The translations under genes were made by a program, and so were the position numbers. From Actinomadura rifamycini DSM 43936 (GTDB lineage: Bacteria > Actinomycetota > Actinomycetes > Streptosporangiales > Streptosporangiaceae), in assembly GCF_000425065.1 (NCBI RefSeq), contig NZ_AULB01000024.1, positions 62,001 through 126,000 on the forward strand: a stretch of 64,000 nt of DNA, written 5' to 3'. This document shows, one piece after another, positions 21,027 through 29,457 of this stretch. Under the pieces are notes generated by a model, which worked only from the letters and a program-made list of their open reading frames with translations, made no database searches and was not told the DNA's origin. Numbering within the stretch: position 1 is the first letter of the stretch; every line of letters begins with the position of its first letter.

Positions 21027-23648
21027 CTACTCGCCCGTGACGCGCGTCATGGGGAGCTTCGAGCGGGTGCACAGCCCCGCCACGGCGGCCACGAGCACCG
21101 GGATGCCGACGCCGATCGCGGCGAGCAGCGCCCAGGGGACGGCGAGGACGGTACCGTGCGCCGCCCCGGTGTCGGTGAGCGAGCGGGACGCGGCGATGCC
21201 GGGGACGAGACCGGCGGCGATCCCGAGCCAGCAGCCGAGCACGGCGATGTACGCCGCCTGGCCCGCCGCCAGCAGCCGCCGGGTGCGCGGCCGGGCGCCG
21301 ACCGCGGCGAGGACGGCGAGGTCGGGCCGGGCGTCGGCGGCCGACAGGCCGGTCGCGATCAGCGCCCCGCCGAGGGCGAGGACGGCCGCCGCGGCGGCCA
21401 GCGCCAGCATCACCGGTTCGTCGGAGCGGTTGAATCCGCGTTCGACCCGGACGTTGCCCGTCTCGTGGATGGCCGCGTCGCCCTTGCCCAGGCCCGCGAC
21501 CACCTCGGCCAGCCGGCCCTGCTCCGCCTCGGTCACCCGGTGGCGGGCCCGGTCGATCCCGAACGCCGTGAGCCGCGGGGAGAGCCCGATCCGCTCGGCG
21601 GCGGCCGGCGGCACCAGGGCGTCGACGGGCGCCTTCTCCGTGACGGCGGTCGCCGGCAGGTCCCGCACCTTCTCGCGGACCGTGCTCCGGCCGTCGCGCC
21701 ACACCGAGACGGTGGCCGTCGTCGTCCCGTCCGAGGGCGGACGGGCGGCGAACAGCACGATCTTCCCGGCGGCCAGCGCCGCCTCGACCCGGGGGTCGGT
21801 CCGGCCGAGCAGCATCCGCGCCTCGGCGGCTCCGCCGACGACGGGCCCCATGGCGAGCGACCGCTCACCGGGGACCGGGTCCGTCCGGAACGACACCGAG
21901 GGACAGTCGGAGGCGCCGGGACAGACCGAGTCGTCGTCGGGCAGGGTCCGCAGTTCGACCAGTGGGACGCCGGGCAGTTCGCGCTCGACCGCGGTCCGGA
22001 CGGCGTCGCCCTGTTCCCGGGGCGGCGTGACCAGTGTCGAGCCGACCGGAAAGAGCGGCGTGTAGTCCATCCGCTCCTGCCGCAGGTCGGAGGCGTTGCC
22101 CACGGCCAGTGCGGTCGCCCCGGCCACCGCCGCCATGATCGCGGCGACGGCGGGCGCGGTGCGGGCGCGGTTGCGGGCGCCGTCCCGGACGGCGAGGCGC
22201 AGCGGCACCGGCAGCCGGCCGGAGCCCCTGCCCGTCGCCCCGACCAGCCAGGGGACGAGCAGGACGCCGCCGATGATGACGGCGGCCGCGCCGAAGGCCG
22301 CCCCGAACTCGCCGAACGTCCGCTCCCCCACCAGGCTGCCGAGCGCTCCGGCCCCCACCAGGACGGCGCCCGCGATCGGGCGGCCGCGGCGGCCCCGCGC
22401 GCCGCCCGTGTCGCGGCGGCCGGCGAGCGCGGCGACGACGTCCATCCGGGCGGCCTGCCGGGCCGGGACGTACGCGGCGACCAGGCCGCTGGCGGCGCCG
22501 AGCAGCGCCGTCGCCACGACCGCGGGCCACGGCGCCTCGAACGGGCCCCACGCCGTGCCGCCCGCCGCGTTGACGATCGCGCGGGCCGCCGCCGTGACGG
22601 CGAGGCCGACCAGCGTCCCGGCCAGCGCGCCCGCCCCGCCGAGCACGAGCCCGCCCGCGAGGACCACGGTCGTCAGGTGCCGGGGGCCGGCGCCGGTGAC
22701 CGCGAGCAGCGCGAGCAGGCGCCGCCGCCGGCGGACGTCGACGGCGAACGCGGGGCCGGCCAGCAGGACGATCTCGAGGAGGATCATCGCGACGGCCAGC
22801 GCGACGGTCGCGATGGTGGCGGGGTCGTCCATGTTGCTGTCGACCGAGAGTTCGGGCGACACCGCCGACGCGGGCGGCGGGTCCTCCACCACCGCGCGGG
22901 ACAGCACCGTGATGCCGTCCCGGTTGAACCCGGTGACGTCCTTCCACGTGACCGGACGGCCGGTGCCGATCAGCCACTCCGTCCCCGCCTCCCCGGCGCC
23001 TGGGACCGCGCCGGGCAGGACGACCGCGACGCGCCGGTCGGGCGACCGGGGATCGCGCACGTGCCCGACGACGCGCTTCGCGGTGCCCTCGCGGTCGATC
23101 TGGACGGTCGAACCGAGCGGGAAGCGGTCCGCGAGCCCCTCCGTGAGCGCGACCTCCTCCGCCGCGCCGGGCGCCCGTCCGGCGGTGACGTCGAGGATCC
23201 CGCGGGCCAGGGGGTCGCGCAGGTCGACCTGGACGAGGTCGGTGAACAGGAAGCCGCGCGGCGTCCGGAGCCAGGTCGTCGAGGCGCGGTCGATCGGCAG
23301 GACCCGGGCGTCCGGGCCGTACACGGCGGTGACCGCGCGCGTGATCTCCGCCGTCGTCCGGCTCCGCTCCGTGTCGGGCTCGTCCTGCCTCTTCTTCACC
23401 ATGTAATCGGGGAGGAGGGGGTGCTGCTCGACCGGCCCGTGCGCGACGCCGGCCAGGCGGGCGTCGGCCGTGCCGAGTTCGTGCGGCAGCGACTCGCGCG
23501 GCGACCACCCCGAGGTCTGCCAGACCGCGCCGAGCGCCACGACGGCCGCGACGGGCAGGCCGACCATGCACATGATGAGGGCCGTACGCCCCTTGGCGCG
23601 CAGCGCGTCCCGCCACGCGATGCGCAGCGCGGCCCTGACCGGGCTCAC
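21027..23648 (-). CDS. ABC transporter permease, FtsX/MacB-type
   Basis: 873 aa from a GTG whose GTGA overlaps the stop of the ATPase gene by 4 nt. An N-terminal helix (TALIMCMVGLPVAAVVALGA) is followed by an extracytoplasmic domain of about 200 residues. A first FtsX core of three helices comes next (VALAVAMILLEIVLLAGPAF...), then a central pair, a second extracytoplasmic domain and a second FtsX core ending GIAAGLVPGIAASRSLTDTG. The two FtsX repeats show a duplicated permease, so one chain may equal a dimer. With the ATPase and PadR genes it forms an operon likely to export peptides or drugs or to act in envelope stress. The substrate is unknown. Confidence 0.9.
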   Translation of the reverse strand: MSPVRAALRIAWRDALRAKGRTALIMCMVGLPVAAVVALGAVWQTSGWSPRESLPHELGTADARLAGVAHGPVEQHPLLPDYMVKKRQDEPDTERSRTTAEITRAVTAVYGPDARVLPIDRASTTWLRTPRGFLFTDLVQVDLRDPLARGILDVTAGRAPGAAEEVALTEGLADRFPLGSTVQIDREGTAKRVVGHVRDPRSPDRRVAVVLPGAVPGAGEAGTEWLIGTGRPVTWKDVTGFNRDGITVLSRAVVEDPPPASAVSPELSVDSNMDDPATIATVALAVAMILLEIVLLAGPAFAVDVRRRRRLLALLAVTGAGPRHLTTVVLAGGLVLGGAGALAGTLVGLAVTAAARAIVNAAGGTAWGPFEAPWPAVVATALLGAASGLVAAYVPARQAARMDVVAALAGRRDTGGARGRRGRPIAGAVLVGAGALGSLVGERTFGEFGAAFGAAAVIIGGVLLVPWLVGATGRGSGRLPVPLRLAVRDGARNRARTAPAVAAIMAAVAGATALAVGNASDLRQERMDYTPLFPVGSTLVTPPREQGDAVRTAVERELPGVPLVELRTLPDDDSVCPGASDCPSVSFRTDPVPGERSLAMGPVVGGAAEARMLLGRTDPRVEAALAAGKIVLFAARPPSDGTTTATVSVWRDGRSTVREKVRDLPATAVTEKAPVDALVPPAAAERIGLSPRLTAFGIDRARHRVTEAEQGRLAEVVAGLGKGDAAIHETGNVRVERGFNRSDEPVMLALAAAAAVLALGGALIATGLSAADARPDLAVLAAVGARPRTRRLLAAGQAAYIAVLGCWLGIAAGLVPGIAASRSLTDTGAAHGTVLAVPWALLAAIGVGIPVLVAAVAGLCTRSKLPMTRVTGE

Positions 23649-24361
23649 GGCACCTCCCGCAGCAGGGACTCGGGGCCGACGCGGGACGGCGTGGCGTCGA
23701 CGACGCGGCCGTCCCGCAGGAACACCACCCGGTCGGCCCAGGCGGCGTGCCTCGACTCGTGGGTGACCATCAGGCAGGCCGCGCCCGCGTCGCAGCGCTG
23801 CCGCAGGACGCGCATGACGTCGTCGCCGGTGCGGCTGTCGAGCGCGCCGGTCGGCTCGTCGGCCAGGACGAGCCGCCGGTCGCCGACGAGCGCGCGGGCG
23901 ATCGCGACGCGCTGCTGCTGGCCGCCGGACATCTCGTCGGGGTACCGGTCGGCGAGGTCGGTGACGCCGACCTCCGCCAGCGCGGCGCGGGCCTCCGCGC
24001 GGGCCCGGCGCGTGCGGACGCCGTCCAGTTCGCGGGGCAGCATGACGTTCTCGGCGGCGGTGAGGCCGGGGATGAGGTTGAGGTTCTGGAAGACGTACCC
24101 GATGCCGCGGCGGCGCAGCGCCGACCGTCCGGACGCCTTCAGCCGGGCGAGGTCGGCGCCCGCGACGAGGATCTGCCCGGCGCTCGGCGCGTCGAGCCCG
24201 CCCGCGAGCGTGAGCAGGGTCGTCTTGCCGGAGCCGGACGGGCCCATCACCGCGACGAACTCGCCCTCGGCGACGTCCAGGTCGACGTCGGCCAGCGCGT
24301 GGACGAGCGCGGCGCCCGTCCCGTGGTCGCGGGTCACGCCCCGCATGGACAGGACGCTCAC
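23645..24361 (-). CDS. ABC transporter ATP-binding protein (LolD/MacB type)
   Basis: 238 aa from a GTG at 24359-24361 that overlaps the PadR stop as GTGA. Complete nucleotide-binding domain: Walker A GPSGSGKTTLL, Q-loop in GYVFQNLNLIPGLTA, signature MSGGQQQRVAIARAL, Walker B with RLVLADEPTGALDSRT and the switch His in CLMVTHE. The short DLARLKASGRSALRRRGIGY insertion is typical of the MacB/LolD subfamily that pairs with FtsX-like permeases, as here. Both ends overlap neighbouring genes by 4 nt, which argues for strict co-translation of regulator, ATPase and permease. Confidence 0.95.
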   Translation of the reverse strand: MSVLSMRGVTRDHGTGAALVHALADVDLDVAEGEFVAVMGPSGSGKTTLLTLAGGLDAPSAGQILVAGADLARLKASGRSALRRRGIGYVFQNLNLIPGLTAAENVMLPRELDGVRTRRARAEARAALAEVGVTDLADRYPDEMSGGQQQRVAIARALVGDRRLVLADEPTGALDSRTGDDVMRVLRQRCDAGAACLMVTHESRHAAWADRVVFLRDGRVVDATPSRVGPESLLREVP

Positions 24362-24969
24362 CGGCGCGCCTTCCCCTGGACGGACGGGCCGGCGTCGGCC
24401 GCGTCCGGCGCGGGCTCGGCGGGCCCGGCGGGCGGGACGGACGGGACGGCGCGGGCGACGTACGCCTCGCAGTGGTCGAGCCAGCGGACCTCCGCCTCCG
24501 CCTGGAAGATCATGGATTCGAGGACGAGCCGCCAGGCGTGGTCGCTCTGGCCGGGGTCCTCGGCGGGCGGCTCGGCCTTGAGGCGGGTGAGGTCCTGCAG
24601 CGAGCGCAGCGTCGCGGTGCGCTGGGCCTGCACGACCCCCCGGACGTCCACGCCGGGCGCGGTGACGGCCATCGCCAGCTTGATCGCGAGTTCGTCGCGG
24701 GGCCGGTCGGCGCGGGCGACGGGAGTGGCGAACCAGCGCCGCACCTCGTCCGCGCCCGCCGGGGTGATCCGGTAGACGAACCGGCCCTCGTCGTCGGCGC
24801 CGACGCGGGTGACCATCTCGTCCCGTTCCAGGCGGGAGAGGGTGGAGTACACCTGGCCGATGTTGAGGGGCCAGGTCGCGCCCGTGGACGTCTCGAACTC
24901 GGTGCGCAGCTGGTAGCCGTAGCGGGGCCCCTGGGACAGCAGTGCCAGGAGGCCATGACGGATCGACAT
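24358..24969 (-). CDS. PadR-family transcriptional regulator
   Basis: 203 aa from the ATG at 24967-24969. A frame extending to 25020 would run through the palindromic control region and is rejected. Residues 4-80 form the PadR winged helix (HGLLALLSQGPRYGYQLRTE, then LNIGQVYSTLSRLERDEMVT and a DEGRFVYRITPAG wing). The C-terminal helices (about 95-175) mediate dimerisation, and the end is Pro/Ala-rich. PadR proteins repress transporter operons and are released by drugs or peptides. It heads the operon with the ABC ATPase and permease; the palindromes at 24983-25018 just upstream are the likely binding site. Confidence 0.9.
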   Translation of the reverse strand: MSIRHGLLALLSQGPRYGYQLRTEFETSTGATWPLNIGQVYSTLSRLERDEMVTRVGADDEGRFVYRITPAGADEVRRWFATPVARADRPRDELAIKLAMAVTAPGVDVRGVVQAQRTATLRSLQDLTRLKAEPPAEDPGQSDHAWRLVLESMIFQAEAEVRWLDHCEAYVARAVPSVPPAGPAEPAPDAADAGPSVQGKARR

Positions 24970-24982
24970 GCCTACGAAGTAT

Positions 24983-25018
24983 GCATACCGCGTATGCCTT
25001 AGGCAATACCGAGTATGC
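24983..25018. promoter_or_regulatory. Palindromic operator region of the PadR-ABC operon
   Basis: A perfect inverted repeat GCATAC-CGC-GTATGC (24983-24997) is followed by a second imperfect one (GCAATAC...GTATGC, 25003-25018). Another GTATGCAT partly overlaps. They start 14 bp upstream of the PadR ATG, and the patch is strikingly AT-rich. The arrangement fits binding by two PadR dimers and autorepression (inference). Confidence 0.65.
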
Positions 25019-25110
25019 ATCCGGGGAGATAGGGTCCTGAGATTTTTACTGTGCGAAACCGAACGGTGGCTTACCGTGACCGAAGTTCCCGGCGATCAGG
25101 AGAGGGCACC

Positions 25111-25920
25111 GTGACGTCCGACAGCATCAGCGTCCCGACCGATGTCTCGATCAGCGTCCTGCGCGATGTCCTGCGCGTGTACGACCACCGGTTCCTGGAG
25201 CTCGACCCCATGCAGCGCGCCCGGCTCGTCGAGGGCACCCGCCGGTTGATCGGCCCGGACGGGCTCGACGACGTCGTCCGCGCGGGGCTGCCCGCGTCGG
25301 CGCGGCTGCGCGCGTTCTGCGTCCAGCACGACCTGCTCGACGAACTGGAGCGGCTGATCCGCGACGAGGTGGAGGGCGGCCCGGCGGGCGCGGTGGTGGT
25401 CGGCGGCCGGATCTACGCGATGTACCCGTTCCTGCGCGGCGTCCCCCGGCAGGACGTCGACATCACCGGCGAGGTCGGCGTCGACCACCGGCTCGACGGC
25501 GCCGACTGGCAGGGCCGCCGGGTGCGGCTCCGCGGCGCCGCCCGGCTGCAGCGCGTCGCGACCGACCGCTCGTCCGCCGAGATCCTGCTGCGGGAGCGCA
25601 CCACCGGCCGCGAGCACCGCCTCCCCACCGCCCCGCGGACCGGCGTCCCCGGCGGTTTCGAGCTGCTCGCCGACCCGGCCGCGATCGAGCCCGGACGGTA
25701 CGACGTGCACATCGCGGCGACGGCCCTCGGCGTCCGGCGGGAGGCGCGGTTCGGGGCCGTCCGGCCCGACGGCGTCCGGACGGGCCCGCAGCGGCGGGCG
25801 GTCGGGGCGAAGGACGTCACCCTCTACTTCACCCGCGGCGGCTACCTCGCGCTGGTGGTCGGCCGCGATCAGGAGAACCTGTCGCCGGTCACCCGGCTGC
25901 TGCGGCGCCTGCTGCGCTGA
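25111..25920 (+). CDS. Orphan accessory domain of an actinobacterial glycosyltransferase (TarS/TagF-associated type)
   Basis: 269 aa from the GTG at 25111 with CAGGAGAG upstream. The N-terminal 90 residues are helical (VLRVYDHRFLELDPMQRARL, then LRAFCVQHDLLDELERLIRD). About 100-269 look like beta-sandwich segments (YAMYPFLRGVPRQDVDITGE, RVRLRGAARLQRV, RYDVHIAATALGVRREARFG and a VTLYFTRGGYLALVV end). This resembles the C-terminal part of large actinobacterial family-2 glycosyltransferases or glycerophosphotransferases (memory), but the catalytic GT-A domain is absent. No degraded catalytic domain is visible upstream; the PadR operator occupies that space. It may be a stand-alone polymer-binding subunit or a relic. 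Confidence 0.5.
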   Translation: MTSDSISVPTDVSISVLRDVLRVYDHRFLELDPMQRARLVEGTRRLIGPDGLDDVVRAGLPASARLRAFCVQHDLLDELERLIRDEVEGGPAGAVVVGGRIYAMYPFLRGVPRQDVDITGEVGVDHRLDGADWQGRRVRLRGAARLQRVATDRSSAEILLRERTTGREHRLPTAPRTGVPGGFELLADPAAIEPGRYDVHIAATALGVRREARFGAVRPDGVRTGPQRRAVGAKDVTLYFTRGGYLALVVGRDQENLSPVTRLLRRLLR

Positions 25921-25959
25921 CGCACCGCCCCGCCCGGAAGACGCGCCGGGCCCGGAACA

Positions 25960-25997
25960 GACCGAGCCGACGCCACCGTCCGGGCGTCGGCTCGGTC
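25960..25997. terminator. Bidirectional terminator, 15-bp perfect stem
   Basis: GACCGAGCCGACGCC and its exact complement with an 8-nt loop, between the converging orphan-domain gene and ilvC. A second perfect 28-bp palindrome (26002-26029) follows at once. Confidence 0.85.
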
Positions 25998-26001
25998 GTT
26001 C

Positions 26002-26029
26002 GCCGGTGCGGCCGCGCGGCCGCACCGGC
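26002..26029. terminator. Second hairpin, perfect 28-nt palindrome before the ilvC stop
   Basis: A self-complementary 28-mer starting GCCGGTGCGG lies 18 bp past the ilvC stop. With the 25960-25997 hairpin it forms a tandem terminator. Confidence 0.65.
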
Positions 26030-26046
26030 CGGCCCGGCCGGCCGGC

Positions 26047-27039
26047 TCAGTCGTTCAGCCAGCTCATCATCGGGCGCAGCTCGGCGCCCGTCTTCTCGAC
26101 CGGGTGCTCGGCCATCTTCTCGCGGTACTCGCTGAACTTCTTCTGGCCGCTCTCGAACTCGTCCACCAGCTCCTTGGCGTACTCGCCGGACTGGATCTCG
26201 CCGAGGATCTTCTTCATCGCGGCCTTGGTCTCCGGCGTGATCACGCGCGGGCCGCTGCGGTAGCCGCCGTACTCGGCGTTGTCGGACACCGACCAGTACA
26301 TCTTGGAGATGCCGCCCTCGTACATGAGGTCGACGATCAGCTTCAGCTCGTGCAGGACCTCGAAGTAGGCGACCTCCGGCTGGTAGCCGGCCTCGGTCAG
26401 CACCTCGAACCCGGCCTTCACCAGCTCGGACGCGCCGCCGCACAGCACGGCCTGCTCGCCGAACAGGTCGGTCTCGGTCTCCTCGGTGAAGGTCGTCTTG
26501 ATGCCGCCCGCGCGCAGGCCGCCGATGGCCTTGGCGTAGGCGAGGGCCAGCGGCCAGGCGTTGCCGGACGCGTCCTTCTCCACCGCGACGATCACCGGGA
26601 CGCCGCGGCCCGCGACGAACTGGCGGCGGACGAGGTGGCCGGGGCCCTTCGGCGCGACCATCGCCACGTCCACGCCCTCCGGCGGCTGGACCAGGTCGTA
26701 GCGGATGCTGAAGCCGTGGCCGAAGAACAGCGCGTCGCCCTCGACGAGCGCGGGCTTGATGTCCTTCTCGAAGATCTCCCGGTGGTGGTGGTCGGGAGCC
26801 AGCAGCATGATGAGGTCGGCCTCCTCGGCCGCCTCCGCCGGGGTGACGACGCGCAGGCCCTCGGCCTCCGCCTTCTCCCGGCTGGGGGACCCCTCGCGGA
26901 GCCCGACCCGGACGTCGACGCCGGAGTCGCGCAGGGAGAGCGCGTGCGCGTGCCCCTGGCTGCCGTAGCCGATGATCGCCACGTGCCGGCCCTGGATCAC
27001 GCTCAGGTCGGCGGCGTCGTCGTAGAACATCTCAGCCAC
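26047..27039 (-). CDS. ilvC: Ketol-acid reductoisomerase (class I)
   Basis: 330 aa from a GTG at 27037-27039, the start that gives the family N-terminus MAEMFYDDAADLS. Converts 2-acetolactate and 2-aceto-2-hydroxybutyrate to dihydroxy acids with NADPH and Mg2+. The Rossmann domain (VAIIGYGSQGHAHALSLRDS) and the knotted C-terminal domain with Mg-binding acids (DLFGEQAVLCGGASELVKAG, VAYFEVLHELKLIVDLMYEG) are intact, and the length is that of the short class I enzyme. Third gene of ilvB-ilvN-ilvC, 36 bp after ilvN. Confidence 0.97.
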   Translation of the reverse strand: MAEMFYDDAADLSVIQGRHVAIIGYGSQGHAHALSLRDSGVDVRVGLREGSPSREKAEAEGLRVVTPAEAAEEADLIMLLAPDHHHREIFEKDIKPALVEGDALFFGHGFSIRYDLVQPPEGVDVAMVAPKGPGHLVRRQFVAGRGVPVIVAVEKDASGNAWPLALAYAKAIGGLRAGGIKTTFTEETETDLFGEQAVLCGGASELVKAGFEVLTEAGYQPEVAYFEVLHELKLIVDLMYEGGISKMYWSVSDNAEYGGYRSGPRVITPETKAAMKKILGEIQSGEYAKELVDEFESGQKKFSEYREKMAEHPVEKTGAELRPMMSWLND

Positions 27040-27075
27040 AGTGCTGCTGCCTTTCAGAGTGTCGGTTTTCTATGG

Positions 27076-27600
27076 TCACGCGCTGCGCTCGATGGCCCGC
27101 AGCGAGCGGTCGGTGATGGAGCGCGCGCCGCGCCCGATGGCCACCATGCCGGACTGCACCAGCTCCTTGATGCCGAACGGCTCGAGGACGCGGATGAAGG
27201 CGTCGAGCTTGTCGCGGTTGCCGGTGGCCTCGATCGTCACCGCGTCCGGGGCGACGTCCACGACCTTGGCGCGGAACAGGTTCACGGTCTCCAGGACCTG
27301 CGACCGGGTCTCGGCGTCGGCGCGCACCTTGACCAGGACGAGCTCGCGCTGGACGGACGCCGACTGGTCCAGCTCGACGATCTTCAGCACGTTGATCAGC
27401 TTGTTGAGCTGCTTGGTGACCTGCTCCAGCGGCAGGCTCTCGACGTTGACGACGATCGTCATCCGGGAGATGTCGGGGTGCTCGGTGACGCCGACCGCGA
27501 GCGACTCGATGTTGAAGCCGCGCCGGGAGAACAGCGCCGCGACCCGCGCGAGGATGCCGGGCTTGTTCTCCACCAGCACCGAGAGGGTGTGCAGGCTCAT
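27076..27600 (-). CDS. ilvN: Acetolactate synthase small (regulatory) subunit
   Basis: 174 aa from the ATG at 27598-27600, five bases after the ilvB stop. The N-terminal ACT domain (LSVLVENKPGILARVAALFS, RRGFNIESLAVG) binds valine for feedback inhibition; a second ACT-like domain follows (about 85-165; ELVLVKVRADAETRSQVLET). It activates and regulates the catalytic IlvB subunit. The tight spacing indicates translational coupling, giving matched amounts of the two subunits. Confidence 0.96.
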   Translation of the reverse strand: MSLHTLSVLVENKPGILARVAALFSRRGFNIESLAVGVTEHPDISRMTIVVNVESLPLEQVTKQLNKLINVLKIVELDQSASVQRELVLVKVRADAETRSQVLETVNLFRAKVVDVAPDAVTIEATGNRDKLDAFIRVLEPFGIKELVQSGMVAIGRGARSITDRSLRAIERSA

Positions 27601-27605
27601 CGGGG

Positions 27606-29354
27606 TCAGTCTCCGTTCTCCCAGTCGGGGGCCATGTCCCTGGCGATCTTGATGTCGTCGTTGGTCGTGCCGGCGGCGACCATGGGCCAGACCATGGCGT
27701 CCTGGTGCACCACGAAGTCGATCACGACGGGCGCGTCGTTGATCTCCATCGCCTTGGTGATGACGGCGTCGACGTCCTCCGCCCGCTCGCAGCGCAGCCC
27801 CACGCAACCGTACGCCTCCGCGAGCTTCACGAAGTCCGGAATCCGCTTCGCGGCGTGCAGGTTCGTGTTGGAGTAGCGCTCGTTGTAGAAGAGCGTCTGC
27901 CACTGCCGGACCATGCCGAGGTTACCGTTGTTGATCACCGCGATCTTCACGGGGATGCCCTCGATGGCGCAGGTGGCGAGCTCCTGGTTGGTCATCTGGA
28001 AGCAGCCGTCGCCGTCGATCGCCCACACCTGCGTGTCGGGCGCGCCGACCTTGGCGCCCATCGCGGCCGGGACGGCGTAGCCCATCGTGCCCGCGCCGCC
28101 GGAGTTGAGGAAGGCGCCGGGCCGCTCGTACTTGATGAACTGCGCGGCCCACATCTGGTGCTGGCCGACGCCCGCGACGTAGTAGGCGTCCGGCCCGACC
28201 ATCTGCCCGATCCGCTCGATGACCTGCTGCGGCGACAGCGACCCGTCCGCGGGGGCGTCGTACCCGAGCGGGTAGGTCTCGCGCCACGCGTCGAGCTGCC
28301 GCCACCAGTCGGCGTAGTCGCCGGTCTTGCCCGCCGCGTGCTCGTTCTGCACGGCGACGATCAGGTCGGCGATGACCTCGCGCGCGTCCCCGACGATCGG
28401 GACGTCGGCGTGCCGGTTCTTGGAGATCTCGGCGGGGTCGATGTCGGCGTGGACGACCTTGGCGTGCGGCGCGAACCCGTCGAGCTTGCCGGTGACGCGG
28501 TCGTCGAAGCGGGCGCCGAGGGTGACCAGCAGGTCGGCGCGCTGCAGGGCGCCGACGGCGCCGACGCCGCCGTGCATGCCGGGCATGCCCATGTGCTGCG
28601 GGTGGCTGTCGGGCAGCGCGCCCTTCGCCATCAGCGTGGTGACGACCGGCGCGCCGGTCAGCTCCGTCAGCACCTTCAGCTCGGCGGACGCGCCCGCCTT
28701 CAGGACGCCGCCGCCGACGTACAGCACCGGGCGCTTCGACTCGACGATCAGCCGTGCCGCCTCGCGGACCTGCTTGGAGTGCGGCCGGGTGACGGGCCGG
28801 TACCCGGGGAGCTGGAGGGCGACGGGCCACTCGAACCCGACGGTCGCCTGCAGCGCGTCCTTCGCGATGTCGACCAGGACGGGCCCGGGGCGGCCGGTGC
28901 TCGCGATGTGGAACGCCTCGGCGATCGTGCGGCCGATGTCGCGGGCGTCGGTGACCAGGAAGTTGTGCTTGGTGATCGGCATCGTGATGCCGGCGATGTC
29001 GGCCTCCTGGAACCCGTCGGTCCCGATCAGCGACGTCGCGACCTGTCCGGTGATCGCCACCATCGGCACGGAGTCCATGTAGGCGTCGGAGATCGCGGTG
29101 ACGAGGTTGGTGGCGCCGGGCCCGCTGGTGGCCATGCAGACCCCCACCTTGCCGGTCACCATCGCGTAGCCCTGGGCGGCGTGTCCGGCGCCCTGCTCGT
29201 GCCGGACGAGGATGTGGCGGAGCTTCGCGGAGTCGAAGAGCGGGTCGTAGGCCGGGAGGATCGCGCCACCCGGGATGCCGAACACGGTGTCGACGCCGAC
29301 GTTCTCCAGTGCGCGCACCAGCGCCTGGGCTCCCGTCATCTGTTCGGTCGTCAT
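27606..29354 (-). CDS. ilvB: Acetolactate synthase large (catalytic) subunit
   Basis: 582 aa from the ATG at 29352-29354. A ThDP- and FAD-dependent enzyme forming 2-acetolactate or 2-aceto-2-hydroxybutyrate. The ThDP-activating Glu lies in LVRHEQGAGHAAQGYAMVTG. The PYR domain, central FAD domain (VLYVGGGVLKAGASAELK) and the C-terminal ThDP/Mg motif (VWAIDGDGCFQMTNQELATC ending in NNGNLGMVRQWQ) are complete. A residue-level check of valine- or herbicide-resistance positions is not attempted. It is the first gene of the operon and follows the attenuator at 29399-29511. Confidence 0.97.
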   Translation of the reverse strand: MTTEQMTGAQALVRALENVGVDTVFGIPGGAILPAYDPLFDSAKLRHILVRHEQGAGHAAQGYAMVTGKVGVCMATSGPGATNLVTAISDAYMDSVPMVAITGQVATSLIGTDGFQEADIAGITMPITKHNFLVTDARDIGRTIAEAFHIASTGRPGPVLVDIAKDALQATVGFEWPVALQLPGYRPVTRPHSKQVREAARLIVESKRPVLYVGGGVLKAGASAELKVLTELTGAPVVTTLMAKGALPDSHPQHMGMPGMHGGVGAVGALQRADLLVTLGARFDDRVTGKLDGFAPHAKVVHADIDPAEISKNRHADVPIVGDAREVIADLIVAVQNEHAAGKTGDYADWWRQLDAWRETYPLGYDAPADGSLSPQQVIERIGQMVGPDAYYVAGVGQHQMWAAQFIKYERPGAFLNSGGAGTMGYAVPAAMGAKVGAPDTQVWAIDGDGCFQMTNQELATCAIEGIPVKIAVINNGNLGMVRQWQTLFYNERYSNTNLHAAKRIPDFVKLAEAYGCVGLRCERAEDVDAVITKAMEINDAPVVIDFVVHQDAMVWPMVAAGTTNDDIKIARDMAPDWENGD

Positions 29355-29398
29355 GATCTGCGGTTCCTTGGGGAGAGAGACTGGGCTCGCCGGGCAAC

Positions 29399-29432
29399 AA
29401 AAAACCCCCGCCGCCGTATGGCGGTCGAGGGG
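29399..29432 (-). terminator. Attenuator terminator upstream of ilvB
   Basis: CCGCC-ATAC-GGCGG extended by CCCC/GGGG across a small internal loop, then six T residues at 29399-29404 on the minus strand. It sits between the leader peptide and ilvB. A perfect 10-bp hairpin GGCGCGCAGG/CCTGCGCGCC (29434-29471) covering the end of the leader ORF directly precedes it, the same order as at cimA. Confidence 0.88.
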
Positions 29433-29457
29433 AGGCGCGCAGGACGTTAGGACTCGG

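Noticed and set aside
19191..24581. An open frame of nearly 1800 codons on the plus strand opposite the DUF2079, ABC permease and ATPase genes
   Set aside because: It is an antisense shadow of high-GC coding DNA: its sequence is low-complexity Arg/Gly/Asp/Val, and the opposite strand holds genes with recognisable families and motifs throughout.
24970..25020. Extended PadR start at 25020
   Set aside because: It would translate through the palindromic operator. The ATG at 24967-24969 gives the standard PadR N-terminus.
25960..26029. Paired palindromes considered as a recombination or attachment site
   Set aside because: They sit exactly between two converging genes and there is no integrase or tRNA nearby. 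Tandem terminators explain them better.
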